Shown one piece after another: positions 49,621 to 58,774 of a DNA stretch of 64,000 nucleotides. Each line of letters begins with the position of its first letter. Positions within the stretch are counted from its first letter, which is position 1. This DNA comes from Chitinophaga cymbidii (GTDB lineage: Bacteria; Bacteroidota; Bacteroidia; Chitinophagales; Chitinophagaceae). Both the position numbers and the translations under genes were made by a program. The DNA lies in NCBI RefSeq assembly GCF_007992715.1, contig NZ_BKAU01000009.1, positions 1 through 64,000 of the forward strand, given 5' to 3'. Under the pieces are notes generated by a model. That model did not search any database and was not told the DNA's origin. It saw only the letters and a list, made by a program, of their open reading frames with translations.

Positions 49621-49919
49621 CAGAAAAAAAAATCTAATGCGCTGATCACTATTTGTCTATCTGCTTTCGTGGAATACTATCCATATCTTTTCTTCAATCA
49701 TATAGTGCAAATATATAATATTATAATAAATAACAATATAATACGAAGGTGCTATAATGAATGTTTAAATTGATTATCAATGTGTTATTAAAATAAATTC
49801 CCCATAAAGGAGTAACGCATTTCGGTAAATTGCTATGTGTCAAGCATTAAGGAAAACCGTCTGTCAAAATAGACTTTTTAATCGTTTGATATTTTATATC
49901 ATTACGTTTTCAAACCAAG
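49621..49919. other. AT-rich intergenic stretch
   Basis: This region is markedly AT-rich, with runs such as TATAATATTATAATAA, and lies between the divergent fibre-like gene and the GH92 gene. It must contain promoters for both, but I cannot pick a convincing TAnnTTTG. No coding sequence is supported. Confidence 0.5.
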
Positions 49920-52193
49920 ATGATGATTGTAAGAAGATTATGTATGCTGGTGATTTTTTTCGCAGCAACCGGCGTAAAAGCACAGCAAAAAAGCCTGGCG
50001 CAATATGCCAGCACTTTACAGGGTACGGACTCGGAATTCAAGTTAAGCAATGGCAATACTTACCCGACCACATCGTTGCCTTTCGGGATGAACGCCTGGT
50101 CTCCGCAGACGGGGAAGAACGGCAACGGCTGGAAGTATCAGTACAAAGCGGAAACGATCCGCGGCTTCCAGCAGGCGCACCAGTGCAGTCCCTGGTCGGA
50201 GGACTACGCGGTATTTTCCCTCATGCCTGTCAGCGGTGCGCTGACCCTTGATGAAAACAAACGGGCTACCGCATTCAGTCATGCTAACGAAAAAGCTTTC
50301 CCTTATTATTATAAAGTGAAGTTCAACAATGGCCTCACTACGGAAATGTCTCCCACGGAAAGAGGCGCCCAGCTTCGCTTTGCGTTTCCCAAACGGAAGG
50401 CCGCTTATGTGGTGCTGGACGGTTACATCCGCATGAGCGAGGTGAAGATTTATCCCGAAGAAAGAAAGATCACGGGCTATGTCAACAACGGCCGCTATAT
50501 TCTGCGCGGCTTCCGCAACTATTTTGTGATCACCTTCGATCAGCCGTTCACGGAATACGGCACCTGGGAAAATGAAAAGAACAGCATCGCAGCCGGGGAG
50601 CAGACGCGGCAGGGAAAAGGTGTGGGCGCTTATGTCCGTTTTAAGGACGGCGCCAGAGTGCAGGTGAAGGTAGCATCTTCCTACATCAGTCCTGAACAGG
50701 CGGAATTAACACTGCGGCAGGAGCTTGGCGCGCATGCCTCGCTGGAAGACACAAAGGCCGCCGCGGAAAAAGTGTGGAACACCTTGTTCAACCGTGTAAA
50801 AGTGGAAGGCGGAACGGAAGCGGACAAAGCTACTTTTTATTCCTGCCTGTTCCGCGCCAATCTCTTTTCGCACCAGTTCTTCGAATACAATGAAAAAGGA
50901 GAACCGCATTATTACAGTCCATATGATGGAAAGATATATAACGGTTACATGTACACGGACAATGGCTTCTGGGATACTTTCCGTGCGCAGTTCCCGCTGA
51001 ACACGCTCATTCATCCCACCATGCAGGGCCGGTACATGCAGGCGCTGCTGGCGGCGCAGGAGCAATGCGGATGGCTGCCTTCCTGGTCTTTCCCCAACGA
51101 AGGCGGCAGCATGGTGGGTAATCACGCGATATCATTACTCACGGACGCCTGGGTGAAGGGCATCCGCACATTTGATCCGAAACGTGCGCTGGAAGCCTAT
51201 CTGCATGAAGCTACGAACAAAGGGCCATGGGGACCGGCCAACGGCCGCCAGGGTTGGAAGGAATATTACCAGTTGGGATATGTGCCGCAAACAAAGGGCG
51301 CGTACGGCCCGGTTTCCCAGACGCTGGAATATGCGTATGACGACTTTTGCGGATACCAGCTGGCGAAGGAAACGGGACATCCTTTTTATGAGCAGGTCTT
51401 TGCCCGGCAGATGTATAATTATAAAAATGTGTATGATCCCGCCACGGGCTTTATGCGCGCGAAAGACAGGAAAGGCAGCTGGCTGCCGGATTTTGATCCT
51501 TATGAATGGGGCGGGCCGTATGTGGAAGGGAATGCCTGGCACTGGGTATGGTCTGTGTTTCATGATGTGAAAGGATTGATCGGGCTGATGGGAGGCGAAG
51601 CGAATTTTGTGGCGAAGCTGGATTCCGTGTTTTCCGTGCCGAACAAGGTGAACGTGGGTTCTTACGGTTCCATGATCCATGAAATGACGGAAATGGTAAA
51701 GGCGGATATGGGCCAGTATGCGCACGGGAATCAGCCTATCCAGCACATGGTCTACCTCTACACTTACGCCGGCCAGCCCTGGAAAACGCAGTACCATGTA
51801 CGCAATGTGATGCGCAGGCTCTACAATGCGTCGCCGGCGGGGTATCCGGGGGATGAGGACCAGGGGCAGACTTCTTCCTGGTACGTGATGAGCGCGCTGG
51901 GGCTGTACAGTGTTTGTCCGGGTACCGACCAGTACGTGATCGGAAGCCCTGTATTTCCTAAAGCAACGCTGACGCTGGAAAACGGGAATCAGTTCATCAT
52001 AGAAGCGGTGAACAATAGCGCGGAGAATGTTTATATACAGTCCGCCACATTGAACGGGCAGCCTTATTCACATCACTGGATCAGGCATGCGGATATTATG
52101 AATGGCGGGAAACTGGTGCTGCAAATGGGGCCGGAGCCCGCGGTGCAGCGGGGGCTTGGCGAAGCGGATAAGCCTTTTTCGCTATCAAAGTAA
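49920..52193 (+). CDS. GH92 family glycoside hydrolase (alpha-mannosidase type)
   Basis: This 757-residue secreted enzyme (signal LCMLVIFFAATGVKAQQ) belongs to GH92, calcium-dependent exo-alpha-mannosidases that trim N-glycans and mannans. Typical blocks are NTYPTTSLPFGMNAWSPQTG, TIRGFQQAHQCSPW, NGYMYTDNGFWDTFRAQFPL, QEQCGWLPSWSFPNEGGSMVG and YPGDEDQGQTSSWYVMSALGLY, the last carrying the conserved acidic catalytic region. Length is normal. It starts with two ATG codons in a row (49920, 49923). It stands alone without a SusC/SusD pair and is followed by a small lipoprotein gene, so the released mannose would be used by other uptake systems. Confidence 0.93.
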   Translation: MMIVRRLCMLVIFFAATGVKAQQKSLAQYASTLQGTDSEFKLSNGNTYPTTSLPFGMNAWSPQTGKNGNGWKYQYKAETIRGFQQAHQCSPWSEDYAVFSLMPVSGALTLDENKRATAFSHANEKAFPYYYKVKFNNGLTTEMSPTERGAQLRFAFPKRKAAYVVLDGYIRMSEVKIYPEERKITGYVNNGRYILRGFRNYFVITFDQPFTEYGTWENEKNSIAAGEQTRQGKGVGAYVRFKDGARVQVKVASSYISPEQAELTLRQELGAHASLEDTKAAAEKVWNTLFNRVKVEGGTEADKATFYSCLFRANLFSHQFFEYNEKGEPHYYSPYDGKIYNGYMYTDNGFWDTFRAQFPLNTLIHPTMQGRYMQALLAAQEQCGWLPSWSFPNEGGSMVGNHAISLLTDAWVKGIRTFDPKRALEAYLHEATNKGPWGPANGRQGWKEYYQLGYVPQTKGAYGPVSQTLEYAYDDFCGYQLAKETGHPFYEQVFARQMYNYKNVYDPATGFMRAKDRKGSWLPDFDPYEWGGPYVEGNAWHWVWSVFHDVKGLIGLMGGEANFVAKLDSVFSVPNKVNVGSYGSMIHEMTEMVKADMGQYAHGNQPIQHMVYLYTYAGQPWKTQYHVRNVMRRLYNASPAGYPGDEDQGQTSSWYVMSALGLYSVCPGTDQYVIGSPVFPKATLTLENGNQFIIEAVNNSAENVYIQSATLNGQPYSHHWIRHADIMNGGKLVLQMGPEPAVQRGLGEADKPFSLSK

Positions 52194-52233
52194 AAAATAT
52201 ATTAATTTGCAGTGAATTGAATCCCTTATAACT

Positions 52234-52992
52234 ATGAAAAAAAGATCATTTTTTGTACTGGCCGCCAGTACGGTATTATTTGCCTATGCCTGCTCAAAAT
52301 CAAATGACAATCCTCCAAAAGAAGAAGAGAAGAAGCCGCTGGTCACTGCGCCGGAGGCGTCCGTTGCGCATGATGGAAAGAGTGGAGGGGTGTATAAAGG
52401 TGTGATCATCGGGTCTACCGGAACGGTGAAGATAATTATCCAGGGCGATACGGTTTCCGCGGAAGTGAGCATTGATGGTGAAACCAGAGTGCTGAAACCA
52501 TGGAATATGCCTACGGGATGGGCTTCAGGGCAGGCGTTGAAAGATGTCATTTTTAAATCAGAAAACTGGACGCTTACTTTTTCTGTGACAGCGAATGGTG
52601 ATCGTCCTTATATTTCTGCTGTTTCCATTCCCGGTCATACAGATGTGGCGGTGCATATCATCAAGGAAGAGTCTGACGTGCTGGCGAAGGCTTTTGAAGG
52701 AAGTTTTGGTAAAGGAGATTCCGTTTTCGGCGCAATGAACTTTGTGCTGGCTGCTGTGGAGGATACGGTGTTTGGCATTATTCAGAAACAGCCGGCGCCC
52801 AAGCAGTCCATGTACGGTGATTACGATGGCAGTCACCTGCATTTTGTCACCCGTTTCAGCAAAGATTCGCTCAGGTTTTCCGCAGAAGGAACCTTGAACG
52901 GCGATGAAGTCGAAGGAAAATGGAAGGGGTATGATTATCGGAATAGCAAAATTATCGATTCCGGCTACTGGAAAGCAAAAAGAACTTTATAA
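52234..52992 (+). CDS. Lipoprotein of unknown function
   Basis: I do not recognise this 252-residue protein. A signal peptide ends at a lipobox with the Cys in FAYACSKSND, followed by a charged low-complexity linker (PPKEEEKKPLV). The rest is beta-rich with two similar halves: GGVYKGVIIGSTGTVKIIIQGDTVSAEVSIDGE and KGDSVFGAMNFVLAAVEDTVFGII, perhaps a duplicated barrel. It lies 40 bp after the GH92 gene on the same strand, so it may share a transcript. A strong terminator follows. Confidence 0.75.
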   Translation: MKKRSFFVLAASTVLFAYACSKSNDNPPKEEEKKPLVTAPEASVAHDGKSGGVYKGVIIGSTGTVKIIIQGDTVSAEVSIDGETRVLKPWNMPTGWASGQALKDVIFKSENWTLTFSVTANGDRPYISAVSIPGHTDVAVHIIKEESDVLAKAFEGSFGKGDSVFGAMNFVLAAVEDTVFGIIQKQPAPKQSMYGDYDGSHLHFVTRFSKDSLRFSAEGTLNGDEVEGKWKGYDYRNSKIIDSGYWKAKRTL

Positions 52993-53010
52993 ACCAATCA
53001 GTCAAATAAA

Positions 53011-53045
53011 AAAGGCCGTCTCACCAGTAAAATGAGACGGCCTTT
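53011..53045. terminator. Bidirectional terminator
   Basis: AAAGGCCGTCTCA and TGAGACGGCCTTT form a perfect 13-bp stem with a 9-nt loop. A-rich and T-rich flanks on both sides mean it can end the lipoprotein transcript and the convergent desaturase transcript. Confidence 0.9.
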
Positions 53046-53065
53046 TCTATTTATAGTTTTTATTA

Positions 53066-53971
53066 TCAAACTTCTACCGGCACCGCTTCGCGCTTCTCCG
53101 GCCCATCTACTTTATTATTCTCCTTCACCTTATGCGGCACGCCGCGTATATCCCACACAATCCCCATCCAGCCGAGCATCCTCAAAACATAATACGTGAT
53201 ATCGATCTCCCACCAGTAAAAGCCCTGCCTGGCGGCGCTTTGATAGTAGTGGTGATTGTTGTGCCATCCTTCGCCGAGGGTTACCAGCGCCAGCACCAGG
53301 CTGTTGCGGGATTCGTCGCCGGTTTTGTAACGGGGCTTGCCGATCTTGTGCATCAGGGAATTGATGGTGAACGTGCCGTGGAAGAGCAGGATGGTGCTCA
53401 GGAAGAAACCGATGAACAGTGTGGAAAGACCAGCTGACCAGTCGAACCAGCCGGTGCCGTTCACTTTGTTGCCAATGAAATATACGGCCGCCGCGAGTAC
53501 CACAGCCGGCACGAAATGATATTTATTCAGCCAGAACAGTTCTTTGTGCTTGATGTCCTTGATCAGGTCGAAGCGGGTGGGTTTATGCTCGGGGCCCATG
53601 ATCCAGCCGATATGCGCGTACCAGAATCCGTAGATCTTGGCGGAATGCGGGTCATCCGGGGTATCGCTGTGTTTGTGGTGAATGCGGTGATTGGCGGCCC
53701 ACCAGATCACGCCTTTCTGAAAGCTGCTCTGCGCGCCGAATGCCAGTATAAATTGAAAGAACCGCGAGGTTTTGAACGAGCGGTGCGAGAAATAACGGTG
53801 GTAGCCGCCTGTTACAAAAAACATGCGCACTACGTAAAGCACGGCGCATAATATCCAGTCGAACGCTGTCACATGGGTAAAGAATGCCAGGAAAGGAACC
53901 AGGTGAATACCTATGAAATCCAGTTCGTGCAGCCAGTTGATACTTTTTCTTGCCTTTACTTGAGTATTCAT
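53066..53971 (-). CDS. Acyl-CoA/fatty acid desaturase
   Basis: This 301-residue integral membrane enzyme introduces a double bond into acyl chains (delta-9 type) using a di-iron centre. The three His boxes are HRYFSH, HRIHH and HNNHH, in the normal order and spacing. Four hydrophobic segments are visible. The ATG at 53971 is chosen: an upstream extension to 54007 is possible but overlaps the promoter. It ends at the bidirectional terminator. Such enzymes adjust membrane fluidity, and expression often responds to temperature, which cannot be read here. Confidence 0.94.
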   Translation of the reverse strand: MNTQVKARKSINWLHELDFIGIHLVPFLAFFTHVTAFDWILCAVLYVVRMFFVTGGYHRYFSHRSFKTSRFFQFILAFGAQSSFQKGVIWWAANHRIHHKHSDTPDDPHSAKIYGFWYAHIGWIMGPEHKPTRFDLIKDIKHKELFWLNKYHFVPAVVLAAAVYFIGNKVNGTGWFDWSAGLSTLFIGFFLSTILLFHGTFTINSLMHKIGKPRYKTGDESRNSLVLALVTLGEGWHNNHHYYQSAARQGFYWWEIDITYYVLRMLGWMGIVWDIRGVPHKVKENNKVDGPEKREAVPVEV

Positions 53972-53975
53972 GTCC

Positions 53976-54007
53976 CAAAAATAAGGGAACATTACGAAGC
54001 ATGCCAA
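53976..54007 (-). promoter_or_regulatory. Desaturase promoter, likely leaderless transcript
   Basis: TTGG (54004-54007) and TATTTTTG (53976-53983) are separated by 20 bp on the minus strand. The -7 box ends 4 bp before the ATG at 53971, so transcription would start at or very near the start codon. Confidence 0.6.
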
Positions 54008-54064
54008 TGATTTTCATCACGTAATTGACATTTAATGGTCAATCCACGACGATCATATATACAA

Positions 54065-54098
54065 ACGGCCCCCTTTTCATTGCTGACAAGGGAGCCGT
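54065..54098 (-). terminator. Hairpin after the small membrane protein gene
   Basis: ACGGC-C-CCCTT and AAGGG-A-GCCGT pair with one mismatch around a 12-nt loop. On the minus strand it is followed by a T-rich stretch, so it ends the 54118-54318 transcript. Confidence 0.6.
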
Positions 54099-54117
54099 CT
54101 GGATATATAAATGGATA

Positions 54118-54318
54118 CTAAGCCATTGCTTCTTTCATGGCATGATTGGCTCTCCTGCCAGCTTTCCTGGTCAGCTTATCCATCTTGCGGTACGCATTCT
54201 TCGCAGCATCTTTCACATTTGCCAGCGCTGCATCGGCACGGTCGCGGTTGCGCATGTACATTACTACTCCTGCTGCTGCGGCTCCAATCACGGAAGCCGC
54301 AATAATGATGTTTTTCAT
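54118..54318 (-). CDS. Small membrane-anchored protein (YtxH-like)
   Basis: This 66-residue protein has one N-terminal hydrophobic helix (IIIAASVIGAAAAGVVMYM) followed by a basic amphipathic helix (ANVKDAAKNAYRKMDKLTRKAGRRANHAM). The shape is that of small stress-type proteins such as YtxH, which are often induced in stationary phase. It lies upstream of the catalase gene on the opposite strand, which also fits a stress role, but the function is unknown. Confidence 0.55.
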   Translation of the reverse strand: MKNIIIAASVIGAAAAGVVMYMRNRDRADAALANVKDAAKNAYRKMDKLTRKAGRRANHAMKEAMA

Positions 54319-54540
54319 GACTGATGGCTTTGGTTCACGGGATATAAATCAATGGTCGTGCCAAAAAAATCCCGATAGGGGGAAAGTATTCCCTACCGCC
54401 CGGCAGGGAGGCGGGGGTGTTTTTTTCTTACAATGCTTGCTGGTAAGGCATTCCGGCGGTGCAAACAACAATGGGGCAATCTGGCATTTTCATTGAGGCA
54501 GCAGTGGAAAGTCTTTGTTAAAATCCATAAAACCCACATC

Positions 54541-56682
54541 ATGGCTAAAAGGAAGCTTAAAGGAACTCCGGAAGGAGATGTTAAAAGCCGGCAGCTCGCG
54601 CAGCATACGGAGGAGAGCACCGGTGAATTGCTGACCACCAACCAGGGATTGCTGGTCAATGATGACCAGAACTCTTTGAAGGCGGGAGACCGCGGCGCCA
54701 CGTTACTGGAAGATTTCATCCTGCGGGAGAAGATCACGCATTTTGATCATGAGCGTATTCCCGAGCGGATCGTGCATGCCCGCGGGTCTGCTGCCCATGG
54801 GGTTTTTGAGGTATATGGCGCTGCCATGCAAAAATATACGAAAGCGCGTTTCCTGACCGATCCATCCATGAAAACGCCGGTGTTTGTACGATTTTCTACA
54901 GTGGCGGGTTCCCGCGGTTCCACAGATCTCGCCCGCGACGTACGCGGTTTTGCGGTGAAATTTTATACCGAGGAAGGAAACTTCGACCTGGTAGGGAATA
55001 ACATGCCGGTCTTCTTCATCCAGGACGCCATCAAGTTCCCCGACCTGGTGCATGCGGTGAAGCCCGAGCCGGACCATGAAATGCCGCAGGCCGCATCCGC
55101 GCACGATACGTTCTGGGATTTTATCTCCCTCATGCCCGAATCCGCGCACATGATCATGTGGCTGATGAGCGACCGCGCCATCCCGCGCAGCTTCCGGATG
55201 ATGGAAGGATTCGGGGTGCATACGTTCCGTTTTGTGAACAGCAAAGGCGCGGGCACCTTCGTGAAATTCCACTGGAAGCCCTTGCTGGGTGTGCATTCCG
55301 TGGCATGGGACGAAGCACAGAAGATCTCGGGCAAAGACCCCGATTTTCACCGCCGCGATCTCTGGGAAGCGATAGAAAACGGTGCTTTCCCCGAATGGGA
55401 GCTTGGCGTGCAGCTGGTACCGGAAAAAGATGAATTCAAATATGAGTTCGACCTGCTGGACCCGACCAAGATCATCCCCGAAGAGCTGGTACCTGTGCAG
55501 CGCATCGGCAAGCTCACGCTGAATCGCAACCCGGATAATTTCTTTGCGGAAACGGAGCAGGCTGCTTTTCACCCGGGGCACATCGTGCCGGGCATCGATT
55601 TTACCAATGATCCCCTTTTGCAAGGCCGCCTGTTTTCCTATCTCGATACACAACTCATCCGCCTCGGCGGCCCCAACTTCCACGAAATCCCCATCAACCG
55701 CCCCATAGCGCCGATCCATAATAATCAGCGGGACGGCTTCATGCGCCAGCAGATCAACAAAGGAAAGACCAGCTATCATCCCAACTCGCTCGGCGGCGGC
55801 TGTCCCTTCCAGGCAAAGATGGCGGACGGCGGTTTCACCTCTTATGCAGAGCGCATCGACGCAAAGAAAGTAAGGGAGCGGAGCCGCAGCTTCTTCGATC
55901 ATTTCAGCCAGGCCACGCTTTTCTACAACAGCCAGTCACCCGCCGAAAAGGCGCACCTGGCGGATGCGCTGAGCTTTGAGCTGGGCAAGGTGGAAACGGT
56001 CGCCGTCCGGCAGCGCATGGTGGGCATCCTCACGCAGATCGACAGAACGCTGGCCGCAAAAGTGGCGGACGCACTGGGGTTACCGGTGCCATCCAAACCG
56101 GAACAGCCCGTGAACCACAGTATTCCGGCGGACGGCGACCCGAAGAAATTCCAGCCGGTAAAAGTGACCAGCTCCGTGAGCAGCTCCGCCGCGCTCAGCA
56201 TGGCGAACACCGTGAAGAATACCGTGAAGTCCCGCAAGATCGCCATCCTCGCGGCAGACGGCGTGAACACCGACAGCGTCAGCGCCATGAAGTCCGCCTT
56301 CATCGTTGAGGGCGCGGTGCCGGAAGTGATCGCGCCGAAACTCGGCATGGTGAACAACACCCTGCCCGTTGATAAAAGCTTCCTGACCGCGGCGTCCGTG
56401 TTGTACGACGCGGTGTATGTGCCGGGTGGCGCGGGCAGTGTGCAAACGCTTTCCGCGAATGCGGACGCGGTACATTTCCTGAATGAAGCCTACCGTCACT
56501 GCAAGGCGATTGCGCTGGATGAAGATGCAAGGCCGGTGCTGGACGCAACGTATTTCGGAAAGGATGCGGGGGCAGGTGTGCTGGTGCAGAAAGATGTGCG
56601 CAAGCTGGCGAAGGAATTCATCCGGGCCGTGGCGCAACACCGGTTTTGGGAAAGGGAAATGCCGCGGAGAGTGCCGGCGTAA
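54541..56682 (+). CDS. katE: Large-subunit (HPII-type) catalase
   Basis: This 713-residue heme enzyme breaks down hydrogen peroxide. The catalytic His is in RIVHARGSAAHGVFEVY, the distal Asn in FDLVGNNMPVFFIQDA, and the proximal heme Tyr in RLFSYLDTQLIRLGGPNFHEI. The C-terminal 170 residues (RKIAILAADGVNTDSVSAMKSAFIVEGAVPEVI, then YDAVYVPGGAGSVQTLSANADAVHFL) form the class I glutamine amidotransferase-like domain seen only in the large catalase clade. Length matches that clade. The ATG at 54541 gives MAKRKLKGTPEGDVKS; the 36-codon upstream extension is not conserved in type. A hairpin at 56695-56718 follows. Confidence 0.95.
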   Translation: MAKRKLKGTPEGDVKSRQLAQHTEESTGELLTTNQGLLVNDDQNSLKAGDRGATLLEDFILREKITHFDHERIPERIVHARGSAAHGVFEVYGAAMQKYTKARFLTDPSMKTPVFVRFSTVAGSRGSTDLARDVRGFAVKFYTEEGNFDLVGNNMPVFFIQDAIKFPDLVHAVKPEPDHEMPQAASAHDTFWDFISLMPESAHMIMWLMSDRAIPRSFRMMEGFGVHTFRFVNSKGAGTFVKFHWKPLLGVHSVAWDEAQKISGKDPDFHRRDLWEAIENGAFPEWELGVQLVPEKDEFKYEFDLLDPTKIIPEELVPVQRIGKLTLNRNPDNFFAETEQAAFHPGHIVPGIDFTNDPLLQGRLFSYLDTQLIRLGGPNFHEIPINRPIAPIHNNQRDGFMRQQINKGKTSYHPNSLGGGCPFQAKMADGGFTSYAERIDAKKVRERSRSFFDHFSQATLFYNSQSPAEKAHLADALSFELGKVETVAVRQRMVGILTQIDRTLAAKVADALGLPVPSKPEQPVNHSIPADGDPKKFQPVKVTSSVSSSAALSMANTVKNTVKSRKIAILAADGVNTDSVSAMKSAFIVEGAVPEVIAPKLGMVNNTLPVDKSFLTAASVLYDAVYVPGGAGSVQTLSANADAVHFLNEAYRHCKAIALDEDARPVLDATYFGKDAGAGVLVQKDVRKLAKEFIRAVAQHRFWEREMPRRVPA

Positions 56683-56694
56683 AAAGAATAAATT

Positions 56695-56718
56695 GCAAAG
56701 GGCAGCGATGCCCTTTGC
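56695..56718. terminator. Perfect hairpin between catalase and aguA
   Basis: GCAAAGGGCA-GCGA-TGCCCTTTGC is a perfect 10-bp stem with a tetraloop. It lies 12 bp after the catalase stop codon and 8 bp from the convergent aguA stop, so it probably insulates both, although no long T-run follows. Confidence 0.65.
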
Positions 56719-56725
56719 TACATAA

Positions 56726-57772
56726 TTATACCGCCGGTTCCTGCTGGCTCAGGCAGTGAAAGCTGCCCAATCCCCAGATGATCTCGGTGGAATCGATCCC
56801 CACCACTTCCCGGTCCTTATAACAACCGGCGATGATGCTTAGCGCCTGGTCGTCTTTACTGCAGCGGAAAGTAGGTACGATCACGTATTTGTTGCTGATA
56901 TAAAAATTGGCGTAAGAAGCCGGCAGGCGCTGATCTTCAAATATCACGGCGTCCGGCATGGGCAGTTCCACCACGTTCAGCTGTTTGCCGTTCAGCAGCC
57001 GCATTTGCTGCAGCTGGCGGAGGTTCTGTTGCAGGATGTCATAGTTTTCGTCCTGCTTGTCCGTTTCCACAACGCTCAGTACGGTATCCCCGTTCACAAA
57101 GCGCACCGTATCATCAATATGCCCGTCCGTATCATCACCCACGATCCCTTCTTCCACCCACAACACCTGTTGCGCGCCGTAATACTGGTAGAGGTAGGCT
57201 TCCAGCTGTTCACGGTCGAGATGCGGATTGCGGTTTTCGTTGAGCAGGCAGCAGGTAGAAGTGAGAATAGTACCCTCGCCGTTGAACTCCACAGATCCGC
57301 CTTCCATGATAATACCGGGGTGATAGACCGGCAATGAAAAATGTTTGGCGATGAGCGTGGGGATGATATCATCCTGGTCGAACGGCGGATATTTGCCGCC
57401 CCAGGCGTTATAGTTCCAATCTACCACCACTTTTTTCTGCTCCGCGTTGGGGTTGATGAGGAAAGCGGGACCGTGGTCCCGGCACCAGGCGTCGTTCGTG
57501 GGGTGAAAGAAAAATTCCACGTTGGCGAGGTTCACGCCGGCATTCTGCAAATGCCCCGTGGCGAAGGCTTTCATGGCTTCGTTCGCCACGTTGATGCGTA
57601 CTTTCTCGCTGTCCGCCAGGTATTTGACGAACTGGCTGTAGTAGGGAAAGATGGTGTGTATCTTTCCGGGCCAGCTGGCTTCTTTATGCGGCCAGCTCAG
57701 CCAGGTAGCTTCATGCGGATGAAATTCTGCGGGAAAATAATACCCCAGTTGCTGCGGTGTGGGATGCATCAT
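56726..57772 (-). CDS. aguA: Agmatine deiminase
   Basis: This 348-residue enzyme hydrolyses agmatine to N-carbamoylputrescine and ammonia in polyamine synthesis from arginine. It belongs to the porphyromonas-type peptidyl-arginine deiminase fold. The nucleophile is Cys340 in GLGSFHCLSQQEPAV, and WCRDHGPAFL, GGSVEFNGEG and GDDTDGHIDDTVRF supply the other active-site residues. Length is normal. It starts within the last codons of aguB (4-bp overlap), so the two are translationally coupled. Confidence 0.95.
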   Translation of the reverse strand: MMHPTPQQLGYYFPAEFHPHEATWLSWPHKEASWPGKIHTIFPYYSQFVKYLADSEKVRINVANEAMKAFATGHLQNAGVNLANVEFFFHPTNDAWCRDHGPAFLINPNAEQKKVVVDWNYNAWGGKYPPFDQDDIIPTLIAKHFSLPVYHPGIIMEGGSVEFNGEGTILTSTCCLLNENRNPHLDREQLEAYLYQYYGAQQVLWVEEGIVGDDTDGHIDDTVRFVNGDTVLSVVETDKQDENYDILQQNLRQLQQMRLLNGKQLNVVELPMPDAVIFEDQRLPASYANFYISNKYVIVPTFRCSKDDQALSIIAGCYKDREVVGIDSTEIIWGLGSFHCLSQQEPAV

Positions 57773-58647
57773 GCTTCGTCGTCGATATATCTTTTGGTAA
57801 TAGGTTGGTAGGAATCGATGCGCCTGTCGCGAAGGAAAGGCCAGTGCGTGCGGTAGCGGTCGGTTTTGGAAAGGTCCAGTTCCAGCACTACCACTTCTTC
57901 TGCATCATGCGGACTTTGATAGAGAACGGTGCCGAAGGGATTGGCGATGAAAGAGCCGCCCCAGAATTTCATCAGTCCGTCCTGCTCAAAACCCGTGCGG
58001 TTCACGCTCACCACGTGCACGCCGTTGGCTACGGCGTGGCTGCGCTGCATGGTCTGCCACGCATTATATTGTTCGGTGTTGGTGGCTTCATCCTGGCTGG
58101 TAGCCCATCCGATGGCGGTGGGGTAGAAGAGTATCTCCGCCCCCATGAGCGCCGTGATGCGCGCCGCTTCGGGGTACCACTGGTCCCAGCAGATCAGCAC
58201 GCCGATGGTGGCGAATTTTGTTTTGAAGACTTTATAGCCCAGGTCGCCGGGCGTGAAGTAGAATTTCTCGTAGTAGGCCGGATCGTCCGGGATATGCATC
58301 TTGCGGTATTTGCCGAGGTAGGAGCCGTCAGCATCCAGCACAGCGGTGGTATTGTGGTACAGCCCTTCCGCTCTTTTCTCGAACAGGGAAGCGATGATCA
58401 CCACGCCAAGCTCCGCCGCCACTTTGCCCAGGGCCTCGGTAGAAGGGCCGGGGATAGGTTCCGCCAGTTTGAAATTTTCATAATCCTCCACATCACAGAA
58501 ATAAAGGGAGGTGAACAGCTCCTGCAGACAGATCACCTGCGCGCCTTTGGCCGCGGCCTCTCTTACCTTGCTGATGGCTTTCGCCAGGTTCTCCGCCTTG
58601 TTGGCCGAGCAGCTCATTTGTACGAATCCTGTTTTTACTTTTGCCAT
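57769..58647 (-). CDS. aguB: N-carbamoylputrescine amidase
   Basis: This 292-residue nitrilase-superfamily enzyme converts N-carbamoylputrescine to putrescine, CO2 and ammonia. The catalytic Glu (LQELF), Lys (KYRKMHIPDDP) and Cys (LICWDQWYPEAARI) are all visible. Length and motifs fit AguB rather than beta-ureidopropionase, and the overlap with aguA makes the assignment strong. Together they give the agmatine route to putrescine; arginine decarboxylase is not in this window. A -7 box lies 25 bp upstream. Confidence 0.95.
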   Translation of the reverse strand: MAKVKTGFVQMSCSANKAENLAKAISKVREAAAKGAQVICLQELFTSLYFCDVEDYENFKLAEPIPGPSTEALGKVAAELGVVIIASLFEKRAEGLYHNTTAVLDADGSYLGKYRKMHIPDDPAYYEKFYFTPGDLGYKVFKTKFATIGVLICWDQWYPEAARITALMGAEILFYPTAIGWATSQDEATNTEQYNAWQTMQRSHAVANGVHVVSVNRTGFEQDGLMKFWGGSFIANPFGTVLYQSPHDAEEVVVLELDLSKTDRYRTHWPFLRDRRIDSYQPITKRYIDDEA

Positions 58648-58671
58648 GAAATGCCCATTGTTAAACGGCTA

Positions 58672-58679
58672 CAAAGGTA
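58672..58679 (-). promoter_or_regulatory. -7 element of the aguB-aguA operon
   Basis: TACCTTTG on the minus strand matches TAnnTTTG 24 bp before the aguB start. I see no clear -33 box. Confidence 0.5.
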
Positions 58680-58774
58680 TAAAAAACGCTATTCATCCCA
58701 TCATCTTCTGTATTCATCCCATTTCGGGACCGCCTGCCGCGATGTTTGCTATTATTGCATTAAATATTCTCTGC

